From Saccharofermentans sp. (lineage in GTDB: Bacteria; Bacillota; Clostridia; Saccharofermentanales; Saccharofermentanaceae), in contig JAKSRI010000005.1 in NCBI GenBank assembly GCA_024403695.1, positions 62,001 to 126,000 of the forward strand: a DNA stretch of 64,000 nt. The letters are read 5' to 3'. The position numbers and the translations under genes are program-made. Shown one piece after another: positions 17,333 to 26,713 of the stretch (positions within the stretch are counted from its first letter, which is position 1; every line of letters starts with the position of its first letter). The notes beneath the pieces were generated by a model. The model was not told where the DNA came from and searched no databases. It worked only from the letters and a program-made list of their open reading frames with translations.

Positions 17333-18422
17333 GTTTATTGTTACTGGAGGCGGAACTTCAGGTCATATTAATCCAGCTATTACAATCGCAGATAGCCTTA
17401 TGGCTTATTACAAGGCTAAGGGTGACGAATGCGAGATTATATTTACAGGACGTAAGGAAGGTCTGGAGGGTGAATTAGTACCTAAGGCAGGCTATGAGAT
17501 GAAGTATATCGAGGCCAAGCCATTCCCTATGAAGCCTTCCATGAAGATGCTGAAGGCAATTAAGGCTCTCCGCATCGGTCGTAAGCAGTGCGACCAGATT
17601 ATTAAGGAATTCCAGCCAGATGCAGTAATCGGTACTGGTGGATATGTATGTGGTCCTCTTTTTATGCAGGCAAATAAGCTTAAGATTCCTGTAGTTATTC
17701 ATGAGGCAAATGCATTCCCAGGACGTGCTAATAAGACTTTTGGTCGTAAGGCAGCTCTCGTACTTACTGGTTTCCCTAATCAGGAAAATGATTTTAAGGG
17801 TGCAGGCAAGATTATTCATACAGGTAATCCAGTTAGAAAGCAGATGCTTAAGGGTGACTATGAGCAGGCTCGTAAGAACCTCGGCATTGGACCTGATGAG
17901 AAGTTAGTATTTGCCATGGGTGGAAGCCTTGGTGCTAAGACTATTAATGACTTTATCTTCGAGGCGGCAAAGCGTCCAGAATTTAAGGATGTAAAGTTTG
18001 TTCTCGGTACAGGTAAGCAGCAGACCAAGTCCATTCAGGATAAGGAAATACCTGCTAACCTTACTATCTATGAATATATCGATAATCCACAGGATTATTT
18101 AAGTGGAGCGGACGTTTCCATAACTAGAGCGGGTGCTGTAACCTGCGCAGAGACAGCTACAATCGGTTCTTGTTCAGTGTTGGTTCCTTACCCATATGCT
18201 GCGCACGACCACCAGACATTTAACGCATCTGCTTTCGCTAACGTTGGAGGATGCGTGCTCATGGCAGATAGTGACGTAGTTGCAGGTAAACTCTTTGATG
18301 AGCTCGATAAGCTACTCAAGGATGATGCGCGTCGTGAGAGTATTCGCGAGAAAGCGCTTTCTCTGGCGGTTTATGACTGCACGGACAGAATAGTAAATGC
18401 AATTGATGGACTTTTTGATTAA
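17322..18422 (+). CDS. murG: undecaprenyldiphospho-MurNAc-pentapeptide GlcNAc transferase
   Basis: 366 residues. The N-terminal glycine-rich loop TGGGTSGHINPA is the lipid I/membrane-side motif. The C-terminal half has ADVSITRAGAVTCAE and LVPYPYAAHDHQTFNA, the UDP-GlcNAc site of MurG. It makes lipid II on the inner membrane face. It overlaps ftsW by 11 bases, so it is translated as part of the same coupled block. Confidence 0.95.
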   Translation: MKRKFIVTGGGTSGHINPAITIADSLMAYYKAKGDECEIIFTGRKEGLEGELVPKAGYEMKYIEAKPFPMKPSMKMLKAIKALRIGRKQCDQIIKEFQPDAVIGTGGYVCGPLFMQANKLKIPVVIHEANAFPGRANKTFGRKAALVLTGFPNQENDFKGAGKIIHTGNPVRKQMLKGDYEQARKNLGIGPDEKLVFAMGGSLGAKTINDFIFEAAKRPEFKDVKFVLGTGKQQTKSIQDKEIPANLTIYEYIDNPQDYLSGADVSITRAGAVTCAETATIGSCSVLVPYPYAAHDHQTFNASAFANVGGCVLMADSDVVAGKLFDELDKLLKDDARRESIREKALSLAVYDCTDRIVNAIDGLFD

Positions 18423-19633
18423 TGAACGATGACGAGTTAGACAAGCTTTTTAAACAGGGTGCAGATTATGCCGCTGATAAAGAGACACCTTCAGATAATG
18501 AGGGTGATGTAGTTGCGTCTGAGAAAAAGGAGTCCGAGGCAGAGAGTGTCACTATAATCGAAGAGGGTGAGACTGAGGAAACTCCTGATGAAGCTTCTGA
18601 GGAAGTAGAGACAGAGGAACTTTCTGAGGAGGAGAAAGAGGCAATTGCTGCTAAGAAAGAGGCTGAGAAAGAAGCTCATAAGAGACAGGTTCGTCTCGAG
18701 AGAATTCGTAAGCTGGAGGCATTTGAGAATAATGCCAAGCTGAAGATGGAAGAGCAGAAGCAGAAGTGGAAAGAGAAGGGTTCTCTGAAAGATAGACAGT
18801 ATCTCGAGGATTTCCCTCTGAAGTTACGCACAGTTCTCATTATTCTTCTCTCTTTGGTAGTCCTTGTGTTGGCATGGAGTATTGCTTTCCACCCATATTT
18901 CAGAGTTAATACTGTAACTGTTACAGGTAACTATGAGTTGACTGATGATGAGATTATGGAAGGCCTTAATGTTCAGTATGGCAGTCATATGTTCCGTAAT
19001 TATTTTGCTGCTGGTAATGATCTTGTTAAGAGCAACCCATATATTGAGAAGATTAATATCAAGCGTAAGTTCCCTTCATCCCTTGAAATCGAGGTTACTG
19101 AGAGAAAGAAAATCGCATATATTTCTACTCCAGATGGTTATATCGCCATTGATGATGAGGGTACAGTTCTGGAGTTGTGTGCAGATAAGGATGCGCAGGT
19201 AAGACCGCTTATTTGTGGAATCAATATTAATAGTGCTACTGTTGGTAAGAAGGTTGAAGTTCTTCAGGATAATTCTTTCCGTAAGATGATTATCGTGCTC
19301 AGTGCGGCTCTCTCAGCAAGTGAAGCTTATAATGGTAATTATGGTAAAAATGGTGATTACGAATTCTTTGAAAACATCAAGGAAATCAGAATTATAAGTA
19401 GTGGTACTTTCTTTCTTACAGTAGTTCTTCCTGATGGTGGCGATTTGCAAGTGAAGTTTAATAATATGAATACTATTACTGATGATATGCAGTGGATTGT
19501 ATATGCAATAACTGAGAATGGGCTCGAGGGATTGCCAAATGGCGTCCTTGATATGACTGGTGAATCATATATCTATAGAACATATGGATATGAGATGATA
19601 GATAACAATAGTATTGCAAAAACAGAGGAATGA
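18422..19633 (+). CDS. ftsQ: FtsQ/DivIB cell-division protein
   Basis: 403 residues. The first ~135 residues are a long acidic, then Lys/Arg-rich cytoplasmic region (E/D/K repeats). One membrane helix lies at about 138-158, followed by a POTRA domain (FRVNTVTVTGNYELTDDEIM) and a beta domain containing VTERKKIAYI. DivIB binds FtsL/DivIC and regulates septal synthesis. The start shares a base with the murG stop. The cytoplasmic part is longer than in many DivIB proteins. Confidence 0.85.
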   Translation: MNDDELDKLFKQGADYAADKETPSDNEGDVVASEKKESEAESVTIIEEGETEETPDEASEEVETEELSEEEKEAIAAKKEAEKEAHKRQVRLERIRKLEAFENNAKLKMEEQKQKWKEKGSLKDRQYLEDFPLKLRTVLIILLSLVVLVLAWSIAFHPYFRVNTVTVTGNYELTDDEIMEGLNVQYGSHMFRNYFAAGNDLVKSNPYIEKINIKRKFPSSLEIEVTERKKIAYISTPDGYIAIDDEGTVLELCADKDAQVRPLICGININSATVGKKVEVLQDNSFRKMIIVLSAALSASEAYNGNYGKNGDYEFFENIKEIRIISSGTFFLTVVLPDGGDLQVKFNNMNTITDDMQWIVYAITENGLEGLPNGVLDMTGESYIYRTYGYEMIDNNSIAKTEE

Positions 19634-19660
19634 GCCGGTTTTTCGTAATCTAATAGAAAC

Positions 19661-19776
19661 TTGATTAATAATAATAAAAAGGATAACATTATAAAAGACA
19701 AATATAGACTGTGATATTGTATATTGTATTGATGATACACAATATTTAGGTTAAAATTTTTGTTATCATACAATAT
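19661..19776 (+). promoter_or_regulatory. ftsZ promoter region with repeated ATATTGT heptamers
   Basis: TTGATT at 19661-19666, 17 bases, TAACAT at 19684-19689 is a plausible promoter. Downstream lie two direct ATATTGT (19714-19720 and 19721-19727) and two inverted ACAATAT (19739-19745 and 19770-19776). The second and third form a hairpin or operator-like dyad. It implies that ftsZ can be expressed separately from the rest of the dcw cluster. Confidence 0.45.
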
Positions 19777-19808
19777 ATAGTTCATTAATATTATTGGAGG
19801 GAACTTTT

Positions 19809-21245
19809 ATGTCCGATAAACATGGTTTTGTTCTTGACGAAGAAAATAGCGCTACTATTAAGGTAATTGGCTGCGGTGGCGGTGGATGTAACGCTGTAGA
19901 CCGTATGCTCGATAGTGGTGTACAGGGCATCGATTTCATTTCCATCAACAGTGATAGTCAGGCACTTGCAAGAACTAAGGCTCCAATCCGTATTCAGATT
20001 GGTGAGAAGGTAACTAGAGGTCTTGGTTGTGGTGCTGATCCTTCAGTAGGTGAGAAGGCTGCAGAAGAGTCTAAGGACGAGATTGCACAGGCAATTGCAA
20101 ATACAGATATGCTCTTTATCACAGCTGGTATGGGTGGTGGAACTGGTACAGGTTCTGCTCCAGTTGTAGCTCAGATTGCTCAGGAGCTCGGTATCCTTAC
20201 AGTAGCAGTAGTTACAAGACCATTTAGCTTTGAGGGTGCTAGAAGAGCTGCTAACGCAGAGCGTGGTATCAGAGAGCTCGAGAAGTATGTTGATTCTCTC
20301 GTAGTTGTTTCTAACGACAAGCTCCTTGAGGTTGTTGACGATGATACATCCTTCGAGGATGCATTTAATATGGCAGATCAGGTATTGAAGTTTGGTGTAG
20401 CTGGTATTTCTGACCTCGTTGCTATCCCTGGACTTATCAACCTCGACCTTGCAGACGTAAGAAGAGTTATGACTAAGGCTGGCGTTTGCCACATGGGTAT
20501 TGGTCGTGCTTCTGGTGAGGGTAGAGCAACAGTTGCTGTTAAGCAGGCTATCAACTCTCCACTTCTTGATACAACAATTGAGGGTGCTAACGGCGTAATC
20601 ATCAACTTCACTGGTGGACGTAACATGAAGCTCCAGGAAATCGATCAGGCAGCTAAGCTCGTAAGAGAGTCTGTTGCACCTGAGGCAGAGATTATCGTTG
20701 GTGCTGTTATTGATACATCTCTTGAGGATGAGATCATGATTACAGTTATCGCTTCTGGTTTTGACAACAGCGTAAACGCTTCTGTAGGACACAGAGCTTC
20801 TACATCTGTTCTTTCCAGAAATAATCCACAGCTCGTAAGTGAGCCAAGACAGCAGCAGCCAAGAAATACATATTCTAGTGCTTATGCACAGCCTGCAGCT
20901 CCTGCTCAGCCAGCTAGAACTCCAGCTCCTGTAAGCAATTCAGCACCTGGATTCCTCTTTGGTGATGATTCTGTAAATAACTCCAGAAGAGAGCCAATCG
21001 CTCAGGTTCAGGAGCCTATCGCAGAGCCAGAGGTAGTTGAGCCAAAGCAGCCAGTTCAGCCAATCGCTCAGCCTGTACAGCCAATTCAGCCACAGGTTCA
21101 GCCATATGGAACACCTGTTCAGAGTGCAGCTCCAGCTCCAACTCAGATGGGTGGAAGACCACAGGCAAATGTAACTCCACAGTCCAATCAGCCAAAGTCT
21201 GCTAAGCCATGGTTCATGTTTGGCCGCGACAATGGTGACAACTAA
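19809..21245 (+). CDS. ftsZ: cell division GTPase FtsZ with long C-terminal linker
   Basis: 478 residues from ATG 19809; an in-frame TTG at 19794 lies in the ribosome-binding site (GGAGGG 19796-19801). The GTPase core (about 10-325) has CGGGGCNAVDRM, the tubulin signature GGGTGTGSAP near 110, and the T7 loop NLDLADVRRVM. It forms the Z-ring. From about residue 345 follows a ~130-residue Gln/Pro/Ala/Val-rich linker. The C-terminus, PWFMFGRDNGDN, does not look like the usual D-I-P-x-F-L-R-R peptide. ftsA is not next to it. Confidence 0.93.
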   Translation: MSDKHGFVLDEENSATIKVIGCGGGGCNAVDRMLDSGVQGIDFISINSDSQALARTKAPIRIQIGEKVTRGLGCGADPSVGEKAAEESKDEIAQAIANTDMLFITAGMGGGTGTGSAPVVAQIAQELGILTVAVVTRPFSFEGARRAANAERGIRELEKYVDSLVVVSNDKLLEVVDDDTSFEDAFNMADQVLKFGVAGISDLVAIPGLINLDLADVRRVMTKAGVCHMGIGRASGEGRATVAVKQAINSPLLDTTIEGANGVIINFTGGRNMKLQEIDQAAKLVRESVAPEAEIIVGAVIDTSLEDEIMITVIASGFDNSVNASVGHRASTSVLSRNNPQLVSEPRQQQPRNTYSSAYAQPAAPAQPARTPAPVSNSAPGFLFGDDSVNNSRREPIAQVQEPIAEPEVVEPKQPVQPIAQPVQPIQPQVQPYGTPVQSAAPAPTQMGGRPQANVTPQSNQPKSAKPWFMFGRDNGDN

Positions 21246-21266
21246 TAGGAACGGTTTGGTAGTTAT

Positions 21267-21722
21267 ATGATTTGTCCCAAGTGTGGGGAAATAGATGATA
21301 AAGTAATAGATACGCGACCTTCAGATGGGGGTCGCTCTATTCGTAGAAGAAGAGAATGTATCGGATGCGGATACAGGTATTCAACAATCGAGAGAGTTGA
21401 GAATATGGCTCTTAAGGTTGTTAAGAAGGATGGCACTAGACAGGACTTCAGTCGTGATAAATTAATGGAAGGACTTTCTTCTGCTTGTTCTAAGAGACCA
21501 GTATCTAACGAGAATCTTACAAAGATTATAAGTGAAGTCGAGAATCTGTTAGGGGAACAGAAGAACGGCGAGTTGAGCACTCAGAAGATTGGGGAGCATG
21601 TTATGAACAGGCTAAGAGAGCTCGATAAAGTAGCTTATGTAAGATTTGCTTCGGTTTATAGAGACTTTACCGATATTTCATCTTTCGCTAAGGAAGTTGA
21701 AGAAATCAATAAAGATAATTAA
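21267..21722 (+). CDS. nrdR: transcriptional repressor NrdR
   Basis: 151 residues. The zinc ribbon uses Cys3, Cys6, Cys31 and Cys34 (MICPKCGEIDDKVIDTRPS, then RRRECIGCGYRYSTIER). An ATP-cone domain (about 48-140) starting VVKKDGTRQDFSRDKL follows. NrdR senses (d)ATP and represses ribonucleotide reductase genes. No NrdR box pair was noticed near its own gene. It is 21 bases after ftsZ and probably co-transcribed. Confidence 0.95.
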   Translation: MICPKCGEIDDKVIDTRPSDGGRSIRRRRECIGCGYRYSTIERVENMALKVVKKDGTRQDFSRDKLMEGLSSACSKRPVSNENLTKIISEVENLLGEQKNGELSTQKIGEHVMNRLRELDKVAYVRFASVYRDFTDISSFAKEVEEINKDN

Positions 21723-21742
21723 TTGGTTAAAGGGGTAAAAAA

Positions 21743-22456
21743 GTGAAAAAAGTACTGCTTATCGACGATGACGCTAGCATCATTGAGGTGCTCAGACTCT
21801 ATTTTGAGAAGGAAGGCTACACAGTATCAACTTGCATGCAGGGTGACAAAGCTGTGGCAACATTTAATGTAGCTAAGCCTGACATTATCATTCTTGATCT
21901 CATGCTTCCTGGTATGGATGGTAATGATATCTGCCGAGAGATTCGTAAGAATTCTGATGTACCAATAATTATGCTTACAGCACGTACTGATACTCTTGAT
22001 AAGATTATTGGTCTCGAGCTCGGTGCTGATGATTATGTACCAAAGCCTTTCGAGCCTAAGGAATTGCTTGCTAGAGTTAAGGCTGTTCTTCGTCGTTCTG
22101 AAAAGTCAGCTACATCTGCTCCTGTTGTAGAAGAAGTTGTTGCTAATAAGGATGTAATTGAATACTCCGGCTTCTCAGTAGATAAGATTAAGTATGTTGT
22201 TACAGTAGATGGAGAAGAGATTTACATGCCACCTAAGGAGCTTGAACTTCTTTTCTTCTTAGCATCAAATCCTAATCGTGTATATACAAGAGAGCAGCTT
22301 CTCGAGAATGTTTGGGGTTACGATTTCTACGGAGAGTCTAGAACAGTTGATGTTCACGTAAAGAGAATTCGTGAGAAGATTGAGAATCCAGAAAGAGAGC
22401 AGAACTGGAGTATTAAGACGGTTTGGAGTAAAGGTTACAAATTCGAGGTTAGATAA
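21743..22456 (+). CDS. OmpR/PhoB-family response regulator
   Basis: 237 residues. Receiver domain: acidic D8-D10, phospho-acceptor Asp52 in LDLMLPGMDG, Thr79 region MLTAR, Lys101 in PKPF. The C-terminal winged helix (about 140-237) ends VWSKGYKFEVR. It starts at GTG 21743 after AAAGGGG. It partners the sensor kinase that follows with a one-base overlap. Which signal and regulon are involved is not readable from sequence; WalR/PhoP-like proteins look similar. Confidence 0.92.
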   Translation: MKKVLLIDDDASIIEVLRLYFEKEGYTVSTCMQGDKAVATFNVAKPDIIILDLMLPGMDGNDICREIRKNSDVPIIMLTARTDTLDKIIGLELGADDYVPKPFEPKELLARVKAVLRRSEKSATSAPVVEEVVANKDVIEYSGFSVDKIKYVVTVDGEEIYMPPKELELLFFLASNPNRVYTREQLLENVWGYDFYGESRTVDVHVKRIREKIENPEREQNWSIKTVWSKGYKFEVR

Positions 22457-23937
22457 TGTCTTCTTCCAAATCTAGCAAGAATGTATCCGCCAGTTTCGCG
22501 GTATTTCTTAATACGTTTCTTATCATAAGCACAGTAATAGTTTTTGCTGTGCTTCTTTTTCTATCCTATGAAAGTATGATGGACACCAGTATAATCGGTC
22601 TTCGTGATACTAATGAGAGAACATGTAATGATGTTTGCGCAGATATCAATAAGACAATTGAGAACTCTGATCTTCCATGGGATGATGATTTCAACCTCAC
22701 ATTGATTGAGACTTATGTTCGTTCAGAGGTTTTCTCTGACAATGGTGCCATCTATATTGTTGATGAGTATGGTAATGTTTACTATCGCAGTAAGGAAGCA
22801 CTTGATGTTAAGAATGTTGATGCCAGAGAAATCATTGCCAAGAGTTATGAACAGGTCCCAATAACTACTGAGGATCAGACTTTTAATTCTTATTCTGTAG
22901 TAACATGTCAGCGTATTAAAGGATCTTCTATTTACTGTGTTGTAATGAACACATTGCAATTTAGTGAAGTAAGATCAGAGTATATTTCCGTCATCTTCCT
23001 TCCAGCTATGGTAGCGATGCTTATAGCTGTAGCTCTCTTTATTGGATTTATTGGAATGACTATCAGACCTTTCAAGGAGATTTCACGTTCTGTTTCCAAA
23101 GTTGCAGAGGGAGACTTTTCTACACGTATCGATAAGAAGTATACAAATGCTAGTGATATTTCATCTCTCACATTGTCTTCTGACCTGGCAGAGATGGCAA
23201 GAACAATTAACTATATGATTGAAGCCCTGGAGAATCAGGAGAACGATCGTAATATCTTTATTTCCAGCGTAGCTCATGATATTAGAACACCTCTTACTTC
23301 CATTAATGGTTTTATTACCGCTATGCTCGATGGTACTATCCCACATGATAAGCAGGATAAGTATTTGCAGCTTATTAAGCAGGAAGTAGATAGAATTCGT
23401 AAGCTCATTGTCTCCATGACAGAAGCATCTTCTTTGTCTCATATTGATCCTGAACTTATGGAAGAGTTCGACATTAAGGATGTAGTTACAGATATTAAGG
23501 ATAATCTCGAGCCACAGCTCATGGAGAAGAATATCGAGCTTATCACAGATGTTGATACTTCTGAGGGCACTATGGTTTATGGCGAGGCACAGCAGCTTTG
23601 TAGAGTGCTTGTTAATATTATCTCCAATGCTATTAAGTTCACTCCTGAAGAGGGCAAGATTAGAGTTACTACTCGCCCAGATAGCAAGGAGAGAATAATG
23701 CGCATCTCAGTAGAAGACTCTGGTCCTGGTGTCGAGAAAGAGAAGCGTGCTAGAGTTTTCGAGAGCTTTTATAAGGCTGACCCTTCACGTAAGCAGGAAG
23801 GTTTTGGTCTTGGTTTGTATATTTGTAAGCAGATTCTTCACGGTCACGGCCAGACTATAACTCTCGATGAGAGCCAGGAGTTTGGTGGTGCTAAGTTTGA
23901 TTTTGCTTTCCCATATCCACCGGAGGATAAGAAGTGA
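22456..23937 (+). CDS. membrane sensor histidine kinase
   Basis: 493 residues. Membrane helices lie at about 13-36 and 176-200 around a ~140-residue extracytoplasmic sensor, then a HAMP linker. The HisKA box FISSVAHDIRTPLTS holds His274, and the ATPase domain has N box ISNAIKFTPEEG, G1 VEDSGPGV and the FGLGLYICK G2 region. It should phosphorylate the preceding regulator. ATG 22456 overlaps the regulator's stop (TAATG). No PAS domain is evident. Confidence 0.92.
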   Translation: MSSSKSSKNVSASFAVFLNTFLIISTVIVFAVLLFLSYESMMDTSIIGLRDTNERTCNDVCADINKTIENSDLPWDDDFNLTLIETYVRSEVFSDNGAIYIVDEYGNVYYRSKEALDVKNVDAREIIAKSYEQVPITTEDQTFNSYSVVTCQRIKGSSIYCVVMNTLQFSEVRSEYISVIFLPAMVAMLIAVALFIGFIGMTIRPFKEISRSVSKVAEGDFSTRIDKKYTNASDISSLTLSSDLAEMARTINYMIEALENQENDRNIFISSVAHDIRTPLTSINGFITAMLDGTIPHDKQDKYLQLIKQEVDRIRKLIVSMTEASSLSHIDPELMEEFDIKDVVTDIKDNLEPQLMEKNIELITDVDTSEGTMVYGEAQQLCRVLVNIISNAIKFTPEEGKIRVTTRPDSKERIMRISVEDSGPGVEKEKRARVFESFYKADPSRKQEGFGLGLYICKQILHGHGQTITLDESQEFGGAKFDFAFPYPPEDKK

Positions 23938-24572
23938 TTAGAGGCGGTAAGCAACTTGCCGCGAAGGTAAGGGAAGCCCTTGAGACAGCATTCCCTGATT
24001 CATCCTGTACATTAGATACTGACAGTAGTGAACGTCTCGCCATCAGAGGCATATTATCTGCTCAGTGCACTGATGTTAGGGTAAATCTTACATGTGTGGA
24101 TTTGTTCAACGTATACCCTGTTATGGATGACTTGGCAGACGCCTCTGAAGAGGAAATCGCAGCCATAATAAAGCCTTGTGGATTAACTAAGGCAAAGTCT
24201 CATTCCATTAAGTCGTTTGCTACCAAGTTTTGTAATGACTGGGAACATGAAGTGCCATGTGATGTGGATGAACTCATGACTGTCCCAGGTATTGGAAAGA
24301 AGATTGCGAATCTTATTGTGGGTGAGATTTATGGTCAGCCTGCCATCGTTGTAGACACTCATATGAAACGTGTAATGTACCGAATTGGACTTACTAATAA
24401 TAAGGAGCCTCTTGCTATAGAGAAGGACCTTTGTGAGGTGTTTCCTGAAGAGTGTTGGATTAAGCTTGGCCATATGGCGGTAGATCTCGGTCGTAAATAT
24501 TGCATGGCTAGAAAGCCTTTGTGTGAGGAATGCCCATTATCAGGATGCTGTAAAAGGAGGATCGAGAAATGA
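23934..24572 (+). CDS. nth: endonuclease III
   Basis: 212 residues. The helix-hairpin-helix MTVPGIGKKIAN holds the catalytic Lys123; Asp141 is in VVDTHMKRV. The C-terminal C-x6-C-x2-C-x5-C cluster (CMARKPLCEECPLSGCC) binds [4Fe-4S]. It removes oxidised pyrimidines and cuts at abasic sites. The start is GTG 23934, overlapping the kinase stop by 4 bases, and the gene overlaps recG by 4, so the block regulator-kinase-nth-recG-rsmD is translationally chained. Confidence 0.94.
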   Translation: MIRGGKQLAAKVREALETAFPDSSCTLDTDSSERLAIRGILSAQCTDVRVNLTCVDLFNVYPVMDDLADASEEEIAAIIKPCGLTKAKSHSIKSFATKFCNDWEHEVPCDVDELMTVPGIGKKIANLIVGEIYGQPAIVVDTHMKRVMYRIGLTNNKEPLAIEKDLCEVFPEECWIKLGHMAVDLGRKYCMARKPLCEECPLSGCCKRRIEK

Positions 24573-26713
24573 TCACCTTATCTAGTCCTGTTAGCGCTTT
24601 GTATGGAGTGGGCCCTGAGGCTGAAAAGAAACTGGCAAAATTGGAAATTACGACAGTTTATGATCTGATTAGTTATCTTCCGCGAAGATATAACGACTGG
24701 ACAAACGTCAGCTCCATTCTTGGCTATGAAGAGGGTAAGGAGATTTCTTTCCTTGCTCAGGTGGCGACCACACCTCTTAAAAAGGGTTTTAAGAAAATGT
24801 CTCCTGTGGCCTTCTATGTAAGTGACGGTCAGGGAAGAATTGAACTGTCATTTTTCAATTCACCTTACATAATTAATAAATTCAGCAAAGACGATAAAGT
24901 GTTTGTGCACGGCATGGTTACTGTATTTAATGGGCGCCCACAGATTGTTAATCCATATGTGGAGAAGATTGGTGCGGGTGATATTCAGTTGGTCAGACCG
25001 GTTTATCATCTGACTGCAGGTGTTACATCTGCCATGCTTTCTAAGTGGATTAAGACAGCGCTTAAGTTGGTTGTGGATCAGATTCCTAATGTCATTCCTC
25101 AGTCCATAATTGACGCAGAGGGACTTTGTAGTGTGGCGGACGCGTACCATAATGTTCATTTCCCACAGACCGTGGAAGAGGCATCGCAGGCCAGAAGAAG
25201 AATTGCCTATGAGGAGTTGATTCTTTTGGGCATTGGTATGAAATACTTTATGCACAAGGACAGTGGTGAGGAGTTGGCTCCAAAGGTGATTCCAGATAAG
25301 CTTCCAGAAAGTGTTGCACAGCGCTGGAAGACGGTTATTAACAATCTTGGATTCGAGTTAACAGATGATCAGAAAAAAGCGCTTCGTGATATTCAGGCCG
25401 ACCTTATGACTAGCAAACCAATGAACAGACTTGTTCAGGGTGATGTTGGTTCTGGTAAGACGGCTGTGGCAGTTCTTAGCATGGCGATGACGGCTCTTAT
25501 GGGTAAGCAGGCGGCACTTTTGGCTCCGACTTCCGTATTGGCAAGTCAGCACTATGAGTCTGCCATGGCACTCCTAAAAGACAGTGGCATTAATGTGGCA
25601 CTTCTTCTCGGTAAGACCAAGGCGGCAATCAAGCGCGAAATCAAAGAGCAGATGCTGGAGGGCAAGGCGTCAGTTATTATCGGTACCCATGCAGTACTTT
25701 CTGATGACGTTAAGTTCTCAGACCTCGCCTTGGTTATCGCGGACGAGCAGCATCGTTTTGGTGTTAAGCAGAGAGAAAAACTTCTTGTTAGCCGTGATGA
25801 TAGTGAGGTCAATAGCGTGCATAACCTGGTAATGACTGCGACACCTATTCCAAGAACTCTTGCTATGGTTATCTATGGGGATATGGATACATCTGTTATT
25901 AAGCAGAAGCCTGCCGGACGTAAGGAGATTAGAACAAACTTCCTTCCTTCCACAGATAGTGATGATCTCTATAGTGTTATTGCCGCCAAGCTTGATAAGG
26001 GTGAGCAGGCGTATATCGTTTGTTCCAGAATTGACGATAATGGTGATGGCTTCGAGTGGGATGAGTCTTTTGGTGAGAATATATTTGATGATGGCAATCA
26101 GGGTGGAACTCCTCCAGTATCCGTCAAGACCATGAAGCAGCGTCTTGATGATAATGGTATGTCTGCTAGATATAAGACAGAGGTGCTCTATGGTTCCATG
26201 AAGGAAGCAGAGAAGCTTAATGTTATGGAACGTTTCTTAAGTGGTGAGACAAAGATTCTCATCTCGACTACGGTTATCGAGGTTGGTGTTAATAACCCTA
26301 ACGCTACTATGATGGTGATTATGGACGCAGAGAGATTCGGTTTGTCCACACTTCATCAGTTAAGAGGACGTATCGGAAGAGGTGATAAGCAGTCTTACTG
26401 CATTCTTGCTTCTAATTCTAGAACTGAGCTGGCCCTCTCCCGTATGAAGCTTATGTGCGAGTGTAGTGATGGTTTCGAGCTTGCTGGAAAGGATCTGGAA
26501 TTACGTGGCCCAGGTGACTTCTTTGGCACAAGACAGCATGGTATTCCTTCCCTTAGAGCGGCTAACTTGTTTACTGACGCACCGATTGCTAGAGTGTGCT
26601 GTGATGCTGTTAACGCGCTTTTTGCACAGGGTGGTGAAGAAGCAGATAGTATAATGAAGGGTATAGAGAATTTGTTCAAACTAAGATTTGGTGACAGGAT
26701 GGGTACTTTATAA
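24569..26713 (+). CDS. recG: ATP-dependent DNA helicase RecG
   Basis: 714 residues. An N-terminal wedge/OB domain (YDLISYLPRRYNDWT and following) precedes the helicase core, with Walker A GDVGSGKTAV, motif II DEQHRFGVKQRE, motif III MTATPIPRTLAM and motif VI QLRGRIGRG. RecG reverses stalled replication forks and moves branched DNA. The insert after motif IV (near residues 485-510) is rich in Asp/Gly and looks like a loop extension. Confidence 0.96.
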   Translation: MITLSSPVSALYGVGPEAEKKLAKLEITTVYDLISYLPRRYNDWTNVSSILGYEEGKEISFLAQVATTPLKKGFKKMSPVAFYVSDGQGRIELSFFNSPYIINKFSKDDKVFVHGMVTVFNGRPQIVNPYVEKIGAGDIQLVRPVYHLTAGVTSAMLSKWIKTALKLVVDQIPNVIPQSIIDAEGLCSVADAYHNVHFPQTVEEASQARRRIAYEELILLGIGMKYFMHKDSGEELAPKVIPDKLPESVAQRWKTVINNLGFELTDDQKKALRDIQADLMTSKPMNRLVQGDVGSGKTAVAVLSMAMTALMGKQAALLAPTSVLASQHYESAMALLKDSGINVALLLGKTKAAIKREIKEQMLEGKASVIIGTHAVLSDDVKFSDLALVIADEQHRFGVKQREKLLVSRDDSEVNSVHNLVMTATPIPRTLAMVIYGDMDTSVIKQKPAGRKEIRTNFLPSTDSDDLYSVIAAKLDKGEQAYIVCSRIDDNGDGFEWDESFGENIFDDGNQGGTPPVSVKTMKQRLDDNGMSARYKTEVLYGSMKEAEKLNVMERFLSGETKILISTTVIEVGVNNPNATMMVIMDAERFGLSTLHQLRGRIGRGDKQSYCILASNSRTELALSRMKLMCECSDGFELAGKDLELRGPGDFFGTRQHGIPSLRAANLFTDAPIARVCCDAVNALFAQGGEEADSIMKGIENLFKLRFGDRMGTL

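Noticed and set aside
20043..20792. 249-codon open frame on the minus strand
   Set aside because: Antisense to the conserved GTPase core of ftsZ; composition is Ser/Asn/Cys-rich as expected for a shadow.
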